A stretch of 64,000 nucleotides of DNA from Desulfovibrio sp. OH1186_COT-070 (lineage in GTDB: Bacteria; Desulfobacterota; Desulfovibrionia; Desulfovibrionales; Desulfovibrionaceae). Shown piece by piece: positions 10,501 through 18,739 of the stretch. The stretch is taken from the NCBI RefSeq assembly GCF_003860215.1, contig NZ_RQYH01000003.1, forward strand, positions 1-64,000, in the 5' to 3' direction. The translations under genes and the position numbers were made by a program. Under the pieces are notes generated by a model, which was given only the letters and a program-made list of their open reading frames with translations, searched no databases and had not been told where the DNA came from. Position 1 is the stretch's first letter. Each line of letters begins with the position of its first letter.

Positions 10501-10780
10501 GGCAGGCGGCACAGGGCTCAACCTCACCTCTGCCGATTACGTCATCCACTATGACCCGTGGTGGAATCCCGCTGTGGAAAGCCAGGCCACAGACCGTACC
10601 CACCGCATCGGCCAGAAGCGGCAGGTTTTTTCCTACAAGCTCATCTGCCAGAACACGGTGGAGGAAAAAATCCTCAAATTGCAGGAGGCCAAGCGGGGAG
10701 TGGCCGAAGCCATCATTCCCGGACAGGACACCTGGAAATCCCTGACCCGCGAAGATCTGGAAATGCTTTTTGAGGTATAG
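7523..10780 (+). CDS. SWIM zinc finger plus SNF2-family DNA-dependent ATPase (HepA/RapA-like)
   Basis: A 1085-residue DEAD/SNF2 protein. An N-terminal SWIM zinc finger is visible as CNCSDAFTGICRHV (about 78-91). The SNF2 N-lobe starts near residue 615 with NATLRTYQQQGLAYL and has Walker A DEMGLGKT (about 647), DEAQ (about 745) and SGTPIENN. The helicase C lobe has VFSQFVQML, SLKAGGTGLNLT and DPWWNPAVESQATDRTHRIGQ. Proteins of this architecture occur in many bacteria and are thought to remodel nucleoprotein or RNA polymerase; no specific role is proven. The start follows GAGGAAAGC. It is divergent from the solute-binding gene and 22 bases upstream of mtaB. Confidence 0.93.
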   Translation: MSRSEQSVILEICQTFLKDNVPEYIRDAAYYILSEGEVQKINIQEGETWEVQGLIQGEDLQVYTPSLTLTITDRTTRHMCNCSDAFTGICRHVTALALRLVEELRKEQGDPEETPPPVTDWKQSFRNFFSTEMEPEAGHHYLIFRFEPEQGRLLVSFYRGRQNKSGLSTVHTKITLEQIIQNPDWCEFSPQLPHVARQIGQHLEYYGHRVEIPQGLTSWFFWAVRKEYYLLWKDTDKPCRIETMPFALKLKPILDDSGFHFDVLLKREGRQPLPIRAGRSADRVLGEDGSQEDSAVTFHGQMPLWVCYQNSFYPVHTGLYPSLVRNLIYERPVVPYEDISEFLDRVWTRLPASELYEPQQFLKLMEPVFQPATYNPKLFLDEEGSLLTLEIDNIYETRHGEFTLNGPNPDFQTGSYTHEGQTYLVRRHQEEEAQLMAELTAMDFQARSSKLWFLEPEEAIAFLLDSYPKLVDTYRVYGEKALSRYKVRTASSSITAQVVSNEKEKWFSLNIAVEYEGQSLPLEKIWKAWARGKRYVQLKDGSYTNLPEAWLEKLSRKLTALGLDPSKPPQQKFKQFEAPVLDSLLEDLPNASTDSFWNTLCEKIRSFREIRPVDPPAGLNATLRTYQQQGLAYLNFLSEYGFGGILADEMGLGKTVQTLSFIQYMHENRFTGPNLIVVPTSVLPNWEREAEKFVPGLKRLTIYGARREGMFKHIADSHLIITTYALLRRDLEEIEKHEFNTVILDEAQNIKNPNTITARSVRRINARMRLCLSGTPIENNLFELWSLFEFLMPGFLGSQHAFQRGIVKPIKDGDPETLDYLRTRVRPFILRRTKAEVAKDLPPKVESVTCCALEEAQAELYAALARKLRAQVLTDVDEKGLAKSQMSILDALLKLRQICCHPRLLKLDMPGFSTNLPSGKFDAFKDMVLEIVEGGHKVLVFSQFVQMLHIIRQWLEFSRIPFCYLDGASKDRFEQVDRFNTSPDIPIFLISLKAGGTGLNLTSADYVIHYDPWWNPAVESQATDRTHRIGQKRQVFSYKLICQNTVEEKILKLQEAKRGVAEAIIPGQDTWKSLTREDLEMLFEV

Positions 10781-10802
10781 GGCTCGGCAAGGGGCACGGG
10801 GC

Positions 10803-12170
10803 ATGTCCGGCTGGAAGTTTTTTCTGGTCACCTTCGGGTGCAAGGTCAATCAGTACGAAACCCAGTCCCTGCGTGAAGCCTGGAGCGCGCAGGGCGGGGA
10901 AGAATGCGAAGATCCGGCCGGGGCGGACGTCATCTGCATCAACAGTTGCGCCATCACGGCAAAGGGCGAGCGCGATGCGCGCAACGCCGTTTTCCGGTTG
11001 CGCCGCGAAGCGCCCGCAGCCCGCATCATCCTCACGGGCTGCGCGACGCGCCTGTTTGCCCAATATGTGCCGCGCCGCGGGGCCGTTTGGGCCGCGCCGG
11101 ATGTTCTTGTGCCCCAGGAAAAAAAGGACGCCTTGCTGCGCGGCCCCTGGGGCGATTTTTCCGGCAATGCCGCCAGCGCGGACTTTCCCCCCTTTCGCAT
11201 CTCCTCCTTCAAAAGGGCCCGTCCCGTGCTCAAGGTGCAGGACGGCTGCTCGCACCGCTGCACCTACTGCATCGTGCCCCTGACCAGAGGGCCGCACCGC
11301 AGCCGCCCGGTGGCGGACGTTGTGGCCGAGGCCGGGCGACTGCTGGCCGCCGGGCATGCGGAAATCATGATTTCTGGCATCAACCTGAGCCAGTACGGCC
11401 GTGATGCGCATACCGGCGACTTCTGGCATCTGCTCCAGACTCTGGACACAGCCCTTGCGCCCGAATTTGCCGGGCGCGCCCGGCTGCGCATCAGTTCGCT
11501 GGAACCGGGCCAACTGAACCCGCGCGGTCTGGATGTGCTGTGCTCCTGCACTATGCTCTGCCCGCATGTGCATATTTCGTTGCAGCATGCCAGCCAGGCC
11601 GTGCTCAGGCGCATGGGGCGGGGGCACTACACGGCCGGCATGCTGGAACAGGCTGTGGAAGGCCTTTCCCGGCACTGGCCGGTCATGGGGCTGGGCGCGG
11701 ACATTATCGCCGGATTTCCCGGCGAAACAGAAGACGATCTCCGCCGCCTGCTGGATCTTGTGGAGCGGCTCCCTCTGACGGACGCCCATGTTTTTCCGTA
11801 TTCGCGCCGTCCGGGCACAGCGGCAGACAGTTTTGACCAGCACATCCCCCATGCCCTCAAGCTGGAACGCGCACAGCGCATCCGCGCCGTTGTACAGCGC
11901 AAACATCAGGATTTTCTGCAAAAACAACTCTCCCTGCCGCTCATGCGCCTGGCTCTGGACAGCGGCTCCCGTGGCCTGCGGCGCAAAGGCAGCGGGCAGG
12001 CCCTGCGGGGGGTGAACGAATACTATGCCGCCTGCACCCTCCCCTCCGAAAGCGCGGCAGGCCTTTCGCCGGATTTTTCGGGGCTTCTCTGCGTTTCTCC
12101 CACGGGTTTTGACCACAGGGGGCTGACGGTGCGGCCCGCCGCTACCCACGCGCACCAGACGCCCGCATAA
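10803..12170 (+). CDS. mtaB: tRNA t6A37 methylthiotransferase MtaB
   Basis: A 455-residue radical-SAM methylthiotransferase. The N-terminal UPF0004 domain carries three cluster Cys (FGCKVNQYE, INSCAIT, LTGCATR). The radical-SAM domain has CSHRCTYC (about 149-156) followed by VPLTRGPHRSRP, the latter typical of the MtaB branch rather than MiaB. SSLEPGQL, HISLQHAS and DIIAGFPGETEDD also fit. It converts t6A to ms2t6A at position 37 of ANN-decoding tRNAs. The C-terminal region may be a degenerate TRAM domain. It lies 22 bases behind the SNF2 gene, probably co-transcribed. Confidence 0.9.
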   Translation: MSGWKFFLVTFGCKVNQYETQSLREAWSAQGGEECEDPAGADVICINSCAITAKGERDARNAVFRLRREAPAARIILTGCATRLFAQYVPRRGAVWAAPDVLVPQEKKDALLRGPWGDFSGNAASADFPPFRISSFKRARPVLKVQDGCSHRCTYCIVPLTRGPHRSRPVADVVAEAGRLLAAGHAEIMISGINLSQYGRDAHTGDFWHLLQTLDTALAPEFAGRARLRISSLEPGQLNPRGLDVLCSCTMLCPHVHISLQHASQAVLRRMGRGHYTAGMLEQAVEGLSRHWPVMGLGADIIAGFPGETEDDLRRLLDLVERLPLTDAHVFPYSRRPGTAADSFDQHIPHALKLERAQRIRAVVQRKHQDFLQKQLSLPLMRLALDSGSRGLRRKGSGQALRGVNEYYAACTLPSESAAGLSPDFSGLLCVSPTGFDHRGLTVRPAATHAHQTPA

Positions 12171-12401
12171 CTTTGCTCCACACTTTTTCGCTGCGGGGCT
12201 GACCGGCGACAGGAACTGGTCAGGACTGCCCGCTACTGACGGGGAGAGCCGCCATAAGCTCCCTACCTCCCCTTGTCTTTTGCTTTTCAGGCATTATTTT
12301 GTGAGGATATGCGCTCCGGGCAGCATCGACGGGCCGGATTGCGCCTTTTTTCGTGGAATTTGCGCCGCTCACGCCCTGCCCGCACTTTCAAGGAGAAAAC
12401 C
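12171..12401 (+). other. Intergenic leader with cobalamin-riboswitch-like core and hairpin
   Basis: No protein is evident. Positions 12210-12247 read GGAACTGGTCAGGACTGCCC followed by GCTACTGACGGGGAG, which resembles the GGAA..CTGCCCCGC.ACTG..GGGGAG core of the cobalamin riboswitch. The downstream CCACTG and the AGTCAGGAGACCTGCC-type box are missing. GGGGAG at 12241-12246 can also pair with CTCCCC near 12267, followed by a T-rich run, so an mtaB terminator is equally possible. A strong AAGGAG precedes the next ATG. Confidence 0.25.
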
Positions 12402-12644
12402 ATGCCCCTCTACGACTTCCTCTGCACCGCATGCGGTGCCCGATTTGAAGAACTGGCCTTTGGCGGAGAAACTCCCCCCTGCCCCACATGCGGGTCCGCC
12501 GCCACAGAGCGCCAGATGAGCGCCCCAAGCCCGCTCAAGACAGGGGCCTTTCCCTACAAACCGGGGCCGGTGCGCCCTCTGGGGACAGGCAGGCCCCCTT
12601 CGTGCGGCGGCGGTTGCGGCAGCGGCTCTCCCTGCACGCCATAA
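12402..12644 (+). CDS. FmdB-family zinc ribbon protein
   Basis: An 80-residue protein starting MPLYDFLCTACGARFEEL, the signature start of the FmdB/CxxC_CxxC_SSSS family. Two knuckles, CTAC and CPTC, about 21 residues apart, should bind one zinc ion. The tail is Gly/Cys-rich (SCGGGCGSGSPC), as is common in deltaproteobacterial members. Family members are small putative regulators of unknown mechanism; the name derives from a gene near an amidase/formamidase. The start follows AAGGAGAAAACC. Confidence 0.85.
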   Translation: MPLYDFLCTACGARFEELAFGGETPPCPTCGSAATERQMSAPSPLKTGAFPYKPGPVRPLGTGRPPSCGGGCGSGSPCTP

Positions 12645-12748
12645 ACCCGTAGTGCGGCACACTCCGGAAAGTCTGTCGCGCGGGGCACTCCTTGCCTTCG
12701 GCGTGGGCTTGCTCTACAGTGGGGCATTGTCTTTCAGGAAGGCTTTCT

Positions 12749-13630
12749 ATGCTGCACAGCATGACCGGCTTTGGCCGCTGCCTGGTGGAAACAGCCCACA
12801 ACGTCCAGCAGTGGGAAGTAAAAAGCGTCAACGGGCGCCATCTGGAAATCAGGTGGCGTCTGCCGCTGACCATCCGCGGCCTTGAGCCCCGGCTGGAAAA
12901 AATCGTCCGCAGCCACGCCACACGCGGCAGGGTGGACGTCAGCCTGCTTTTGCAATACCCGCAGGACAAGACGCCGGGCCTGCGCTTCCACAGCGCCCAG
13001 GCTGCCTCCATGCTGGAAAGCCTGCAAGACCTTGCCGCAGCACGCGGCGAACACTTTGCCGCCGACTACAACGCCCTTTTGCATATTCCCGCGCTCTGGG
13101 GCGACACCAGCGAAGAAGTGGACGAGGAAACCGCTGCCGGGCTTGAGCACGGCCTCTCCGTGGCGCTGGAAGACTGGAATGAGGCGCGGCGTGCCGAAGG
13201 CCGCGCTCTGGGAACGGACATGCGCTCCCGGATTCTGCGCATGGAGGCCTGGGCGTCCCTGCTTGCGGAGCGCGCTCCCGCCATCAGAGAGGAAAGGGCC
13301 GAGGCCCTGCGCGAACGCCTGGCCGATGCGCTGGCCCAATGCGGGCAGGAGCCGGACGACAGCCGCCTGTTGCAGGAAGTCGCCGTCCTGGCTGACCGGC
13401 TGGATGTGAGCGAAGAACTGACACGGCTGAACACCCATCTGGCCCGCATGCACGACCTGCTGCAAAACGGCAAGGATGCCGGACGCCGCCTGGAGTTCAC
13501 GCTGCAGGAATGCTTTCGGGAAATCAATACCTGCGGCAGCAAATTGCCGGATGTGCAGTTGTCGCGCATGGTTGTGGACTTCAAGAACGAACTGGAAAAG
13601 TGCCGCGAGCAGGTGCAGAATCTGGAATGA
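12749..13630 (+). CDS. yicC: YicC family endoribonuclease
   Basis: A 293-residue YicC protein. The N-terminus LHSMTGFGR is diagnostic. It is followed by EVKSVNGRHLEI, and the C-terminal DUF1732 block contains LEFTLQECFREINTCGSKLPD. YicC proteins are Mn-dependent endoribonucleases that help degrade small RNAs. The gene leads a compact chain with remA, gmk and pyrF (gaps of 3 bases or overlaps). yicC beside a DUF370 gene and gmk is a conserved order in many bacteria. The start follows AGGAAGG. Confidence 0.92.
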   Translation: MLHSMTGFGRCLVETAHNVQQWEVKSVNGRHLEIRWRLPLTIRGLEPRLEKIVRSHATRGRVDVSLLLQYPQDKTPGLRFHSAQAASMLESLQDLAAARGEHFAADYNALLHIPALWGDTSEEVDEETAAGLEHGLSVALEDWNEARRAEGRALGTDMRSRILRMEAWASLLAERAPAIREERAEALRERLADALAQCGQEPDDSRLLQEVAVLADRLDVSEELTRLNTHLARMHDLLQNGKDAGRRLEFTLQECFREINTCGSKLPDVQLSRMVVDFKNELEKCREQVQNLE

Positions 13631-13633
13631 ATC

Positions 13634-13888
13634 ATGGCCCGTGAACGCGTCATCAATATCGGATTCGGCAATTTTGTGCTGGCGGGACGCATCGTCGGCA
13701 TGGTGAGTTCCGCATCCCTGCCCATGAAACGCCTGCGCGAAGACGCGCGGGCGGCAGGGCGGCTGATCGACGCGACACAGGGGCGCAAGACCCGCTCCAT
13801 CCTGATCACGGATTCCAACCATGTCATCCTGTCGGCCATCCAGCCGGAAACCCTCAGCCAGCGTTTTGCGCAGGAGGAAAGTTCCTGA
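13634..13888 (+). CDS. remA: RemA/DUF370 family DNA-binding protein
   Basis: An 84-residue protein with the DUF370 core: [59 protein letters not shown]. In Bacillus the homologue RemA forms DNA-wrapping oligomers that activate biofilm-matrix genes. In proteobacteria the function is unstudied, and gene order with yicC and gmk is the main constraint. Its last base is shared with the gmk start codon (TGATG). Confidence 0.9.
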   Translation: MARERVINIGFGNFVLAGRIVGMVSSASLPMKRLREDARAAGRLIDATQGRKTRSILITDSNHVILSAIQPETLSQRFAQEESS

Positions 13889-14496
13889 TGCCCCGTCAAG
13901 GTATCGCCCTGGTTCTGAGCGCCCCCTCCGGGACGGGCAAGACCACGCTCCTCAAGCGCCTGCTGGCGGAATTTCCGCATTTTTGCTATTCCGTGTCCTG
14001 CACCACGCGCGCGCCCAGAGAGGGCGAAATACACGGAAAAGACTACATTTTCATGGACCGTGAAAGTTTTGAACAGCGCCGCGCCCAAGGATATTTTGCG
14101 GAGTGGGCCGAGGTGCACGGCAATCTGTACGGCACCCCTTTGGAGAGCGTGAAAACGCTGCTGGATCAGGGACAGGACATTCTTTTTGACATTGACGTGC
14201 AGGGCGCCGCACAACTGAAGCTCACACTGGCCGGGGCCGTATTTGTGTTCGTTCTTCCTCCGGACATGCAGGAGCTTGAAAGACGTTTGCGCGCCAGGGG
14301 GCAGGATTCTGAAGACAGCATTGCCCGCAGGATTGCCAACGCCAGGGCGGAAATACAGCAGGCCCACTGGTACGACGCGCTGGTGGTCAACGACAGCCTG
14401 GATACAGCCTATGACGAACTCCGGGCCGCCTACATGGCTGCCACCCTGGCTCCCGCACGCAACCCCGGCCTGACCGGCAGCATTCTCGCATCCTGA
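13888..14496 (+). CDS. gmk: Guanylate kinase
   Basis: A 202-residue GMP kinase (ATP + GMP to ADP + GDP) with P-loop SAPSGTGKTTL (about 11-21), SCTTRAPREGEIHGKDYIF for GMP binding, the GNLYGTPL segment and DIDVQGA. The C-terminal RIANARAEIQQAHWYDALVVND is canonical. It begins on the last base of the remA stop and ends sharing bases with the pyrF start, consistent with translational coupling. Confidence 0.96.
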   Translation: MPRQGIALVLSAPSGTGKTTLLKRLLAEFPHFCYSVSCTTRAPREGEIHGKDYIFMDRESFEQRRAQGYFAEWAEVHGNLYGTPLESVKTLLDQGQDILFDIDVQGAAQLKLTLAGAVFVFVLPPDMQELERRLRARGQDSEDSIARRIANARAEIQQAHWYDALVVNDSLDTAYDELRAAYMAATLAPARNPGLTGSILAS

Positions 14497-15230
14497 TGTC
14501 TTGCCCGGAGCCGATGCCCATGCCGCACGCGGACGCCACCAAAGCCCAACTGATCGTCGCCCTGGATCTGCCGACAAGAAAGGCGGCTCTGGACATGGCC
14601 CTCAAGCTGCGGGGCACGGTTCGCTGGTGCAAGGTGGGCATGGAGGTCTTTACCCTTGCCGGGCCTGACTTTCTTGAGGAGCTGCACCGCCTGGGCTACC
14701 ATGTCTTCTTGGATCTCAAATTTTACGATATCCCCCATACTGTCGCCCAGGCCGTCAAGGCTGCGGCTGCTGCGGGCGTGCGCCTGCTGACCGTCCACTG
14801 TCAGGGCGGAGAGCGCATGTGCCGGGCAGCGGTTGAGGCAGTTCACGCCGCGCCAAACCGCCCGCTGATTTTCGGCGTTACCGCGCTGACCAGCTTTGCC
14901 GCCGGAGAAATGCCGGGCATCAGCGTGCCCCCGGCCGATTTTGCCCTGACGCTGGCCAGGTGCGCGGCTGACTGGAATCTGGACGGCGTTGTCTGCTCGG
15001 CGCACGAAGCAAGTGCGGTCAGGGCCGCCTGCCCGGAGCTTCTCCGCCTCTGTCCGGGCATCCGCCCGGCAGGATCCCCTGCGACAGACCAGCGGCGCGT
15101 CATGACTCCCGCCGATGCCGTCATGGAGGGGGCGAACTATCTTGTTGTGGGCAGGCCCGTTACGGCATCCGCCGATCCGGCAGAAGCCGCGCAGGCCATA
15201 CTTGAGGAAATAACATCCGCCGCTCCATGA
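14496..15230 (+). CDS. pyrF: Orotidine 5'-phosphate decarboxylase
   Basis: A 244-residue OMP decarboxylase (OMP to UMP, last step of UMP synthesis). The catalytic array is DLKFYDIPHTV (about 73-83), where Asp-Lys-Asp form the charged network. Substrate-binding segments IVALDLPT, TVHCQGG and CPGIRPAG, and the C-terminal NYLVVGRPVT, are all present. The overlapping ATG at the gmk stop is used; an in-frame ATG a few codons later is an alternative. Confidence 0.95.
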   Translation: MSCPEPMPMPHADATKAQLIVALDLPTRKAALDMALKLRGTVRWCKVGMEVFTLAGPDFLEELHRLGYHVFLDLKFYDIPHTVAQAVKAAAAAGVRLLTVHCQGGERMCRAAVEAVHAAPNRPLIFGVTALTSFAAGEMPGISVPPADFALTLARCAADWNLDGVVCSAHEASAVRAACPELLRLCPGIRPAGSPATDQRRVMTPADAVMEGANYLVVGRPVTASADPAEAAQAILEEITSAAP

Positions 15231-15239
15231 GGTCTTGTC

Positions 15240-16175
15240 ATGTCGTCGCACGCAGAGTCCCCGCAAACGGCCCCTTCTTCCGCCACAGCCTCCTCCGCCC
15301 CCGGCAAAACAGAGGTGCGCGGCGTTTTTTCCACGCAGGAAATCCGCAAAGTGGGCACAGGCACGACAACGCGCAAGACCGTCCAGAAGTCCTTCTGGTA
15401 TGCCGAACAGAAAGGGGACGAAATACACTGCCAGCCCCTCAACGCCAACTATGTGCCCAGCGGCCCCAAACGCAAGATCACCATGGACGAACTGATCAGC
15501 AAGTTTTCGCCCGAACCGGAGTTCTACTTCAACTCCGTCTTTCCCAAGATGATGGAAATGCAAAAAAACGTCACGAACGGTGACGAACACAGGGACAAGG
15601 GCGAAACCCTTGCCGCCGAATACGAGTATTCGCGCGCGCTCAAGATCGACGAAGAAAATGTGCGCGCCAATTTTGGCATCGGCCTCACCTATCTGGAGCG
15701 CGGCGACACGGCCAAGGCACAGGACATTTTTGAACGCCTGCTCAATCTGGAAGGCACATTCGAGGAGGAACACAGCCATCTTTTCAACAACTTCGGCATC
15801 AACCTGCGCAAAAACAAAATGCTCGACCAGGCGCTGAGCTACTATCAACGCGCTCTGGAACTGACCAAGAACGACGAGAACCTCTACATGAACATGGCCC
15901 GCGTTCTGCTGGAACTCAAGGACATGCAGGGATGCGCCGACAATCTGCTGCGCGCTCTGGAACTTGCCCCGCGGCATGCCATGTCGCTCAAATTTCTGGC
16001 CTGGCTCATCCAGCACAACATGATCCCGGCGGACAAGATGGACGCCGTCCGGGCCGCCATACAGGCGGCAAGTCAGGAAGCCCCCGCCGCTTCCGCAACT
16101 CCCGCAGCCCCTGCAAGCCCCGCAACTTCCGCAGCGCCCGCAACCCCCGAAAAAACGGCAACACAGCCGCAATGA
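15240..16175 (+). CDS. Tetratricopeptide repeat protein
   Basis: A 311-residue soluble protein with no signal peptide or membrane segment. About residues 1-100 form a divergent N-terminal region with a [20 protein letters not shown] segment. From about 115 to 260 there are four TPR-like helical pairs ([62 protein letters not shown]). The last 40 residues are a low-complexity Ala/Pro/Thr tail. It is probably a scaffold or interaction protein conserved in Desulfovibrionaceae. Its stop overlaps the recJ start (ATGA). Confidence 0.82.
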   Translation: MSSHAESPQTAPSSATASSAPGKTEVRGVFSTQEIRKVGTGTTTRKTVQKSFWYAEQKGDEIHCQPLNANYVPSGPKRKITMDELISKFSPEPEFYFNSVFPKMMEMQKNVTNGDEHRDKGETLAAEYEYSRALKIDEENVRANFGIGLTYLERGDTAKAQDIFERLLNLEGTFEEEHSHLFNNFGINLRKNKMLDQALSYYQRALELTKNDENLYMNMARVLLELKDMQGCADNLLRALELAPRHAMSLKFLAWLIQHNMIPADKMDAVRAAIQAASQEAPAASATPAAPASPATSAAPATPEKTATQPQ

Positions 16176-17905
16176 AAAACTGGATTTTGCGCACCCCGCC
16201 CGCAGGCCGCGCCTCCGCGCCCCCGCAGCACTGGGCCGAAGAACTGGGCATCTCGCCCCTTTTGCTGGAGCTTCTCTGGCGCAGGGGCTTTGCCGACAAG
16301 GATGCCATCAACGCCTTTCTGTCCGCCCGCCTTGGCTCGCTGACCCCGCCCGAAAGCTGGCCGCAGATACCGGAAGCCGCCCGCCTGCTGGCAGAGAACC
16401 TGCTGGCGGGGAAGAAGCTGGCCGTCTGGGGAGATTATGACGTTGACGGCATCACCGCCGCCACCGTTGTTCTGGATGTGCTGGAAAGCCACGGCATCGA
16501 AGCCCGCTGGCACATACCGGACAGAATGCGCGAGGGCTACGGACTCAACATTCCGTACATGGAAATGCTGGCGGAACAGGGATGCGGCATTCTGCTCACG
16601 GTGGACTGCGGCATCTCCGATGTGGATGCAGTCCGGCGCGCCCGTGAACTGGGCATGACCGTTGTACTTACAGACCACCATCTGCCCCCCGACAGCCTGC
16701 CGCCCGCGCACGCGATCTGGAATCCGCGCCTGCATCCGCCGGAAAATGTGCCCTGCCCCCATCTGGCGGGTGTGGGGGTTGCTTTCTACCTCATGGGAGC
16801 GGTCAACCAGCTTCTTGCCGCGCATACCGGCAAACGCCACCCCATGAGCGACTGTCTGGACATGGTCGCGCTGGGAACACTGGCGGACGTCATGCCCCTT
16901 GCCGGAGAAAACCGTGTGCTGGTACGCGGGGGCCTGCAACGCATGACAAGCCCCTCCCGCCCCGGTCTGGCGGCACTCAAGACCGTCAGCGGGATAGACG
17001 CCTCCGCCGCACTGACCAGCGGGCAGGTGGTTTTTCGTCTGGCGCCGCGGATCAACGCTGCGGGGCGCATGGGGCAGGCGCAGACCGCACTGCGCCTCCT
17101 GCGCGAAAAAAACCACGCGGAGGCGACCCGTCTGGCGCAGGAACTGGACGAACTCAATACCCGGCGGCGTACGGAAGAAGACAGAATCCACCTTGAGGCC
17201 CGCGCACAGGCACAAGCCCTCCTTGCCGGAGAGCCGCGCGCGGGGCTGGTGCTCTATGGCCCGGACTGGCATCCGGGTATCATCGGCATTGTGGCCTCAC
17301 GCATCATGGAAGAATTTTACCGCCCCACCATCGTTCTCTGCGATGATCAGGACAGCCTCAAGGGGTCGGGACGCTCCGTGCGTGAGTTTGACCTGTACGC
17401 CGGGCTTGCGCAAATGGCCGATTGCATGCTGGGTTTCGGGGGGCACCGCCAGGCAGCCGGTGTGCGCATTGCTCCGGGAAATCTGGAAAAATTCCGTGCC
17501 GCATTTGAAACCCTTACGGAAAAAAATCTCGGCCCCTCCCCCCTGGATCCGAGCCTTACTCTGGAAGGCGAACTCACGTTCGCCCAAGCCGGGGATTTGA
17601 CCTTTCTCAAGGAACTGCAACTCCTGCAACCCTTCGGGCCGGGCAACAGGGAGCCTGTTTTCGCATCGCCGCCGCTTGAGGTTCGGGAACGCTCTTTCCT
17701 CGGGCGAAGCCGTGAGCATGTTTTGCTGCGCCTGACCGACAGCGCAAGCGGCGTCACCCTTGCGGCCAAGGCCTGGCGCATGGCAAAAGACCTGCCGCCC
17801 AGCCTTGTGAGCCAGCATATCCGCATTGCCTACACGCCCAGGATTGACGCCTACAACGGGGTTCCCTCCGTGGATATCGCCATCAAGGACTGGCGGCCGG
17901 CCTGA
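16172..17905 (+). CDS. recJ: Single-stranded-DNA-specific exonuclease RecJ
   Basis: A 577-residue RecJ, a 5' to 3' ssDNA exonuclease of recombination and mismatch repair. The DHH-phosphoesterase motifs are clear: [11 protein letters not shown] (about 87), TVDCGISD (about 147), LTDHHLPP (about 166), then the DHHA1 region ending [11 protein letters not shown] (about 425) and the OB-fold C-terminus. Metal-ligand Asp and His residues look intact. The ATG overlaps the stop of the TPR gene. Confidence 0.94.
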   Translation: MKNWILRTPPAGRASAPPQHWAEELGISPLLLELLWRRGFADKDAINAFLSARLGSLTPPESWPQIPEAARLLAENLLAGKKLAVWGDYDVDGITAATVVLDVLESHGIEARWHIPDRMREGYGLNIPYMEMLAEQGCGILLTVDCGISDVDAVRRARELGMTVVLTDHHLPPDSLPPAHAIWNPRLHPPENVPCPHLAGVGVAFYLMGAVNQLLAAHTGKRHPMSDCLDMVALGTLADVMPLAGENRVLVRGGLQRMTSPSRPGLAALKTVSGIDASAALTSGQVVFRLAPRINAAGRMGQAQTALRLLREKNHAEATRLAQELDELNTRRRTEEDRIHLEARAQAQALLAGEPRAGLVLYGPDWHPGIIGIVASRIMEEFYRPTIVLCDDQDSLKGSGRSVREFDLYAGLAQMADCMLGFGGHRQAAGVRIAPGNLEKFRAAFETLTEKNLGPSPLDPSLTLEGELTFAQAGDLTFLKELQLLQPFGPGNREPVFASPPLEVRERSFLGRSREHVLLRLTDSASGVTLAAKAWRMAKDLPPSLVSQHIRIAYTPRIDAYNGVPSVDIAIKDWRPA

Positions 17906-17917
17906 CGCCGAACCATC

Positions 17918-18583
17918 CTACGGGAGAGAATATTCCCGCACGATGGTAAAAACGCTCCCGTCCTTTTCCAGCCCCTGGGCAGCAGCCTTGCCGTACCACA
18001 GGGCGGATTCCTCCGGATTTTTCGGCGTGCCCACGCCAAACTCGTAGCAGGCGCCCACATAGCGTTGCGCCTGCGCAAAACCCTGCGCAGCGGAGGCCTT
18101 GGCCCAGCGGAAACTCTCTGCCTGATCCTTGGGGAAACCGTAGCGCCCCTGGCTGTGGTACAGGGCAAGATTGAACTGTGCTTCGGCATTGCCTGCGGTC
18201 GCCGCGCGTTTCATGAGGTCCGCCACAGCGGCCTCGTTGGCAGGCAACCCGATGCCAAGCTCGTACTGGTGAGCCAGCAGAACCTGCGCCTCACTGTCGT
18301 TCTGTTCTGCGGCCAGTTGGTACCATTTGGCCGCCACCGCCATGTCCTGGGGAACGCCCAAGCCGTTTTCGTGGCAACGCCCCAGAAGAACCTGCGCGCG
18401 GGCGTTGCCCTCCACGGCCAGAGGCTGCACCATCTCCACAACCTTTGCATACTGCCCGATGTTGTACGCCCGCCAGGCTTCTTCCAGTACCGCACGGGCT
18501 TCCTGCGCGAAAACCGGGCCGCCCCAATGAGCGCAACAGGCTGCAAAAACAGCGAGCACAGCGCTCCGAACAAGTTTTTCCAT
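17918..18583 (-). CDS. Secreted Sel1-repeat protein
   Basis: A 221-residue protein with a signal peptide (LVRSAVLAVFAACCAHWGGPVFAQ) and five Sel1-type repeats with the usual A-x-x-x-G-x-G-V-P-x-D spacing (for example LGRCHENGLGVPQDMAVAAKWY, split over two helices). It is periplasmic or outer-membrane associated, and such proteins are usually scaffolds. Of three clustered start codons I chose the one 9 bases after AAAGG. It is convergent with recJ, only 12 bases apart. Confidence 0.85.
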   Translation of the reverse strand: MEKLVRSAVLAVFAACCAHWGGPVFAQEARAVLEEAWRAYNIGQYAKVVEMVQPLAVEGNARAQVLLGRCHENGLGVPQDMAVAAKWYQLAAEQNDSEAQVLLAHQYELGIGLPANEAAVADLMKRAATAGNAEAQFNLALYHSQGRYGFPKDQAESFRWAKASAAQGFAQAQRYVGACYEFGVGTPKNPEESALWYGKAAAQGLEKDGSVFTIVREYSLP

Positions 18584-18739
18584 ACATGCCATCCTTTGAG
18601 TGTGCCGCAAGAAAGTCACGGCAGAAAAGCGCGGCCTTGTTCTGCGCCTGCACAGCGCGCCGCAGCCAAGGGAAAAAGTAGGCGCAGATACATCCGCCAG
18701 GAAAAACGACAGATTTCTCTTTGTTGCCAAGCCCGCCAG

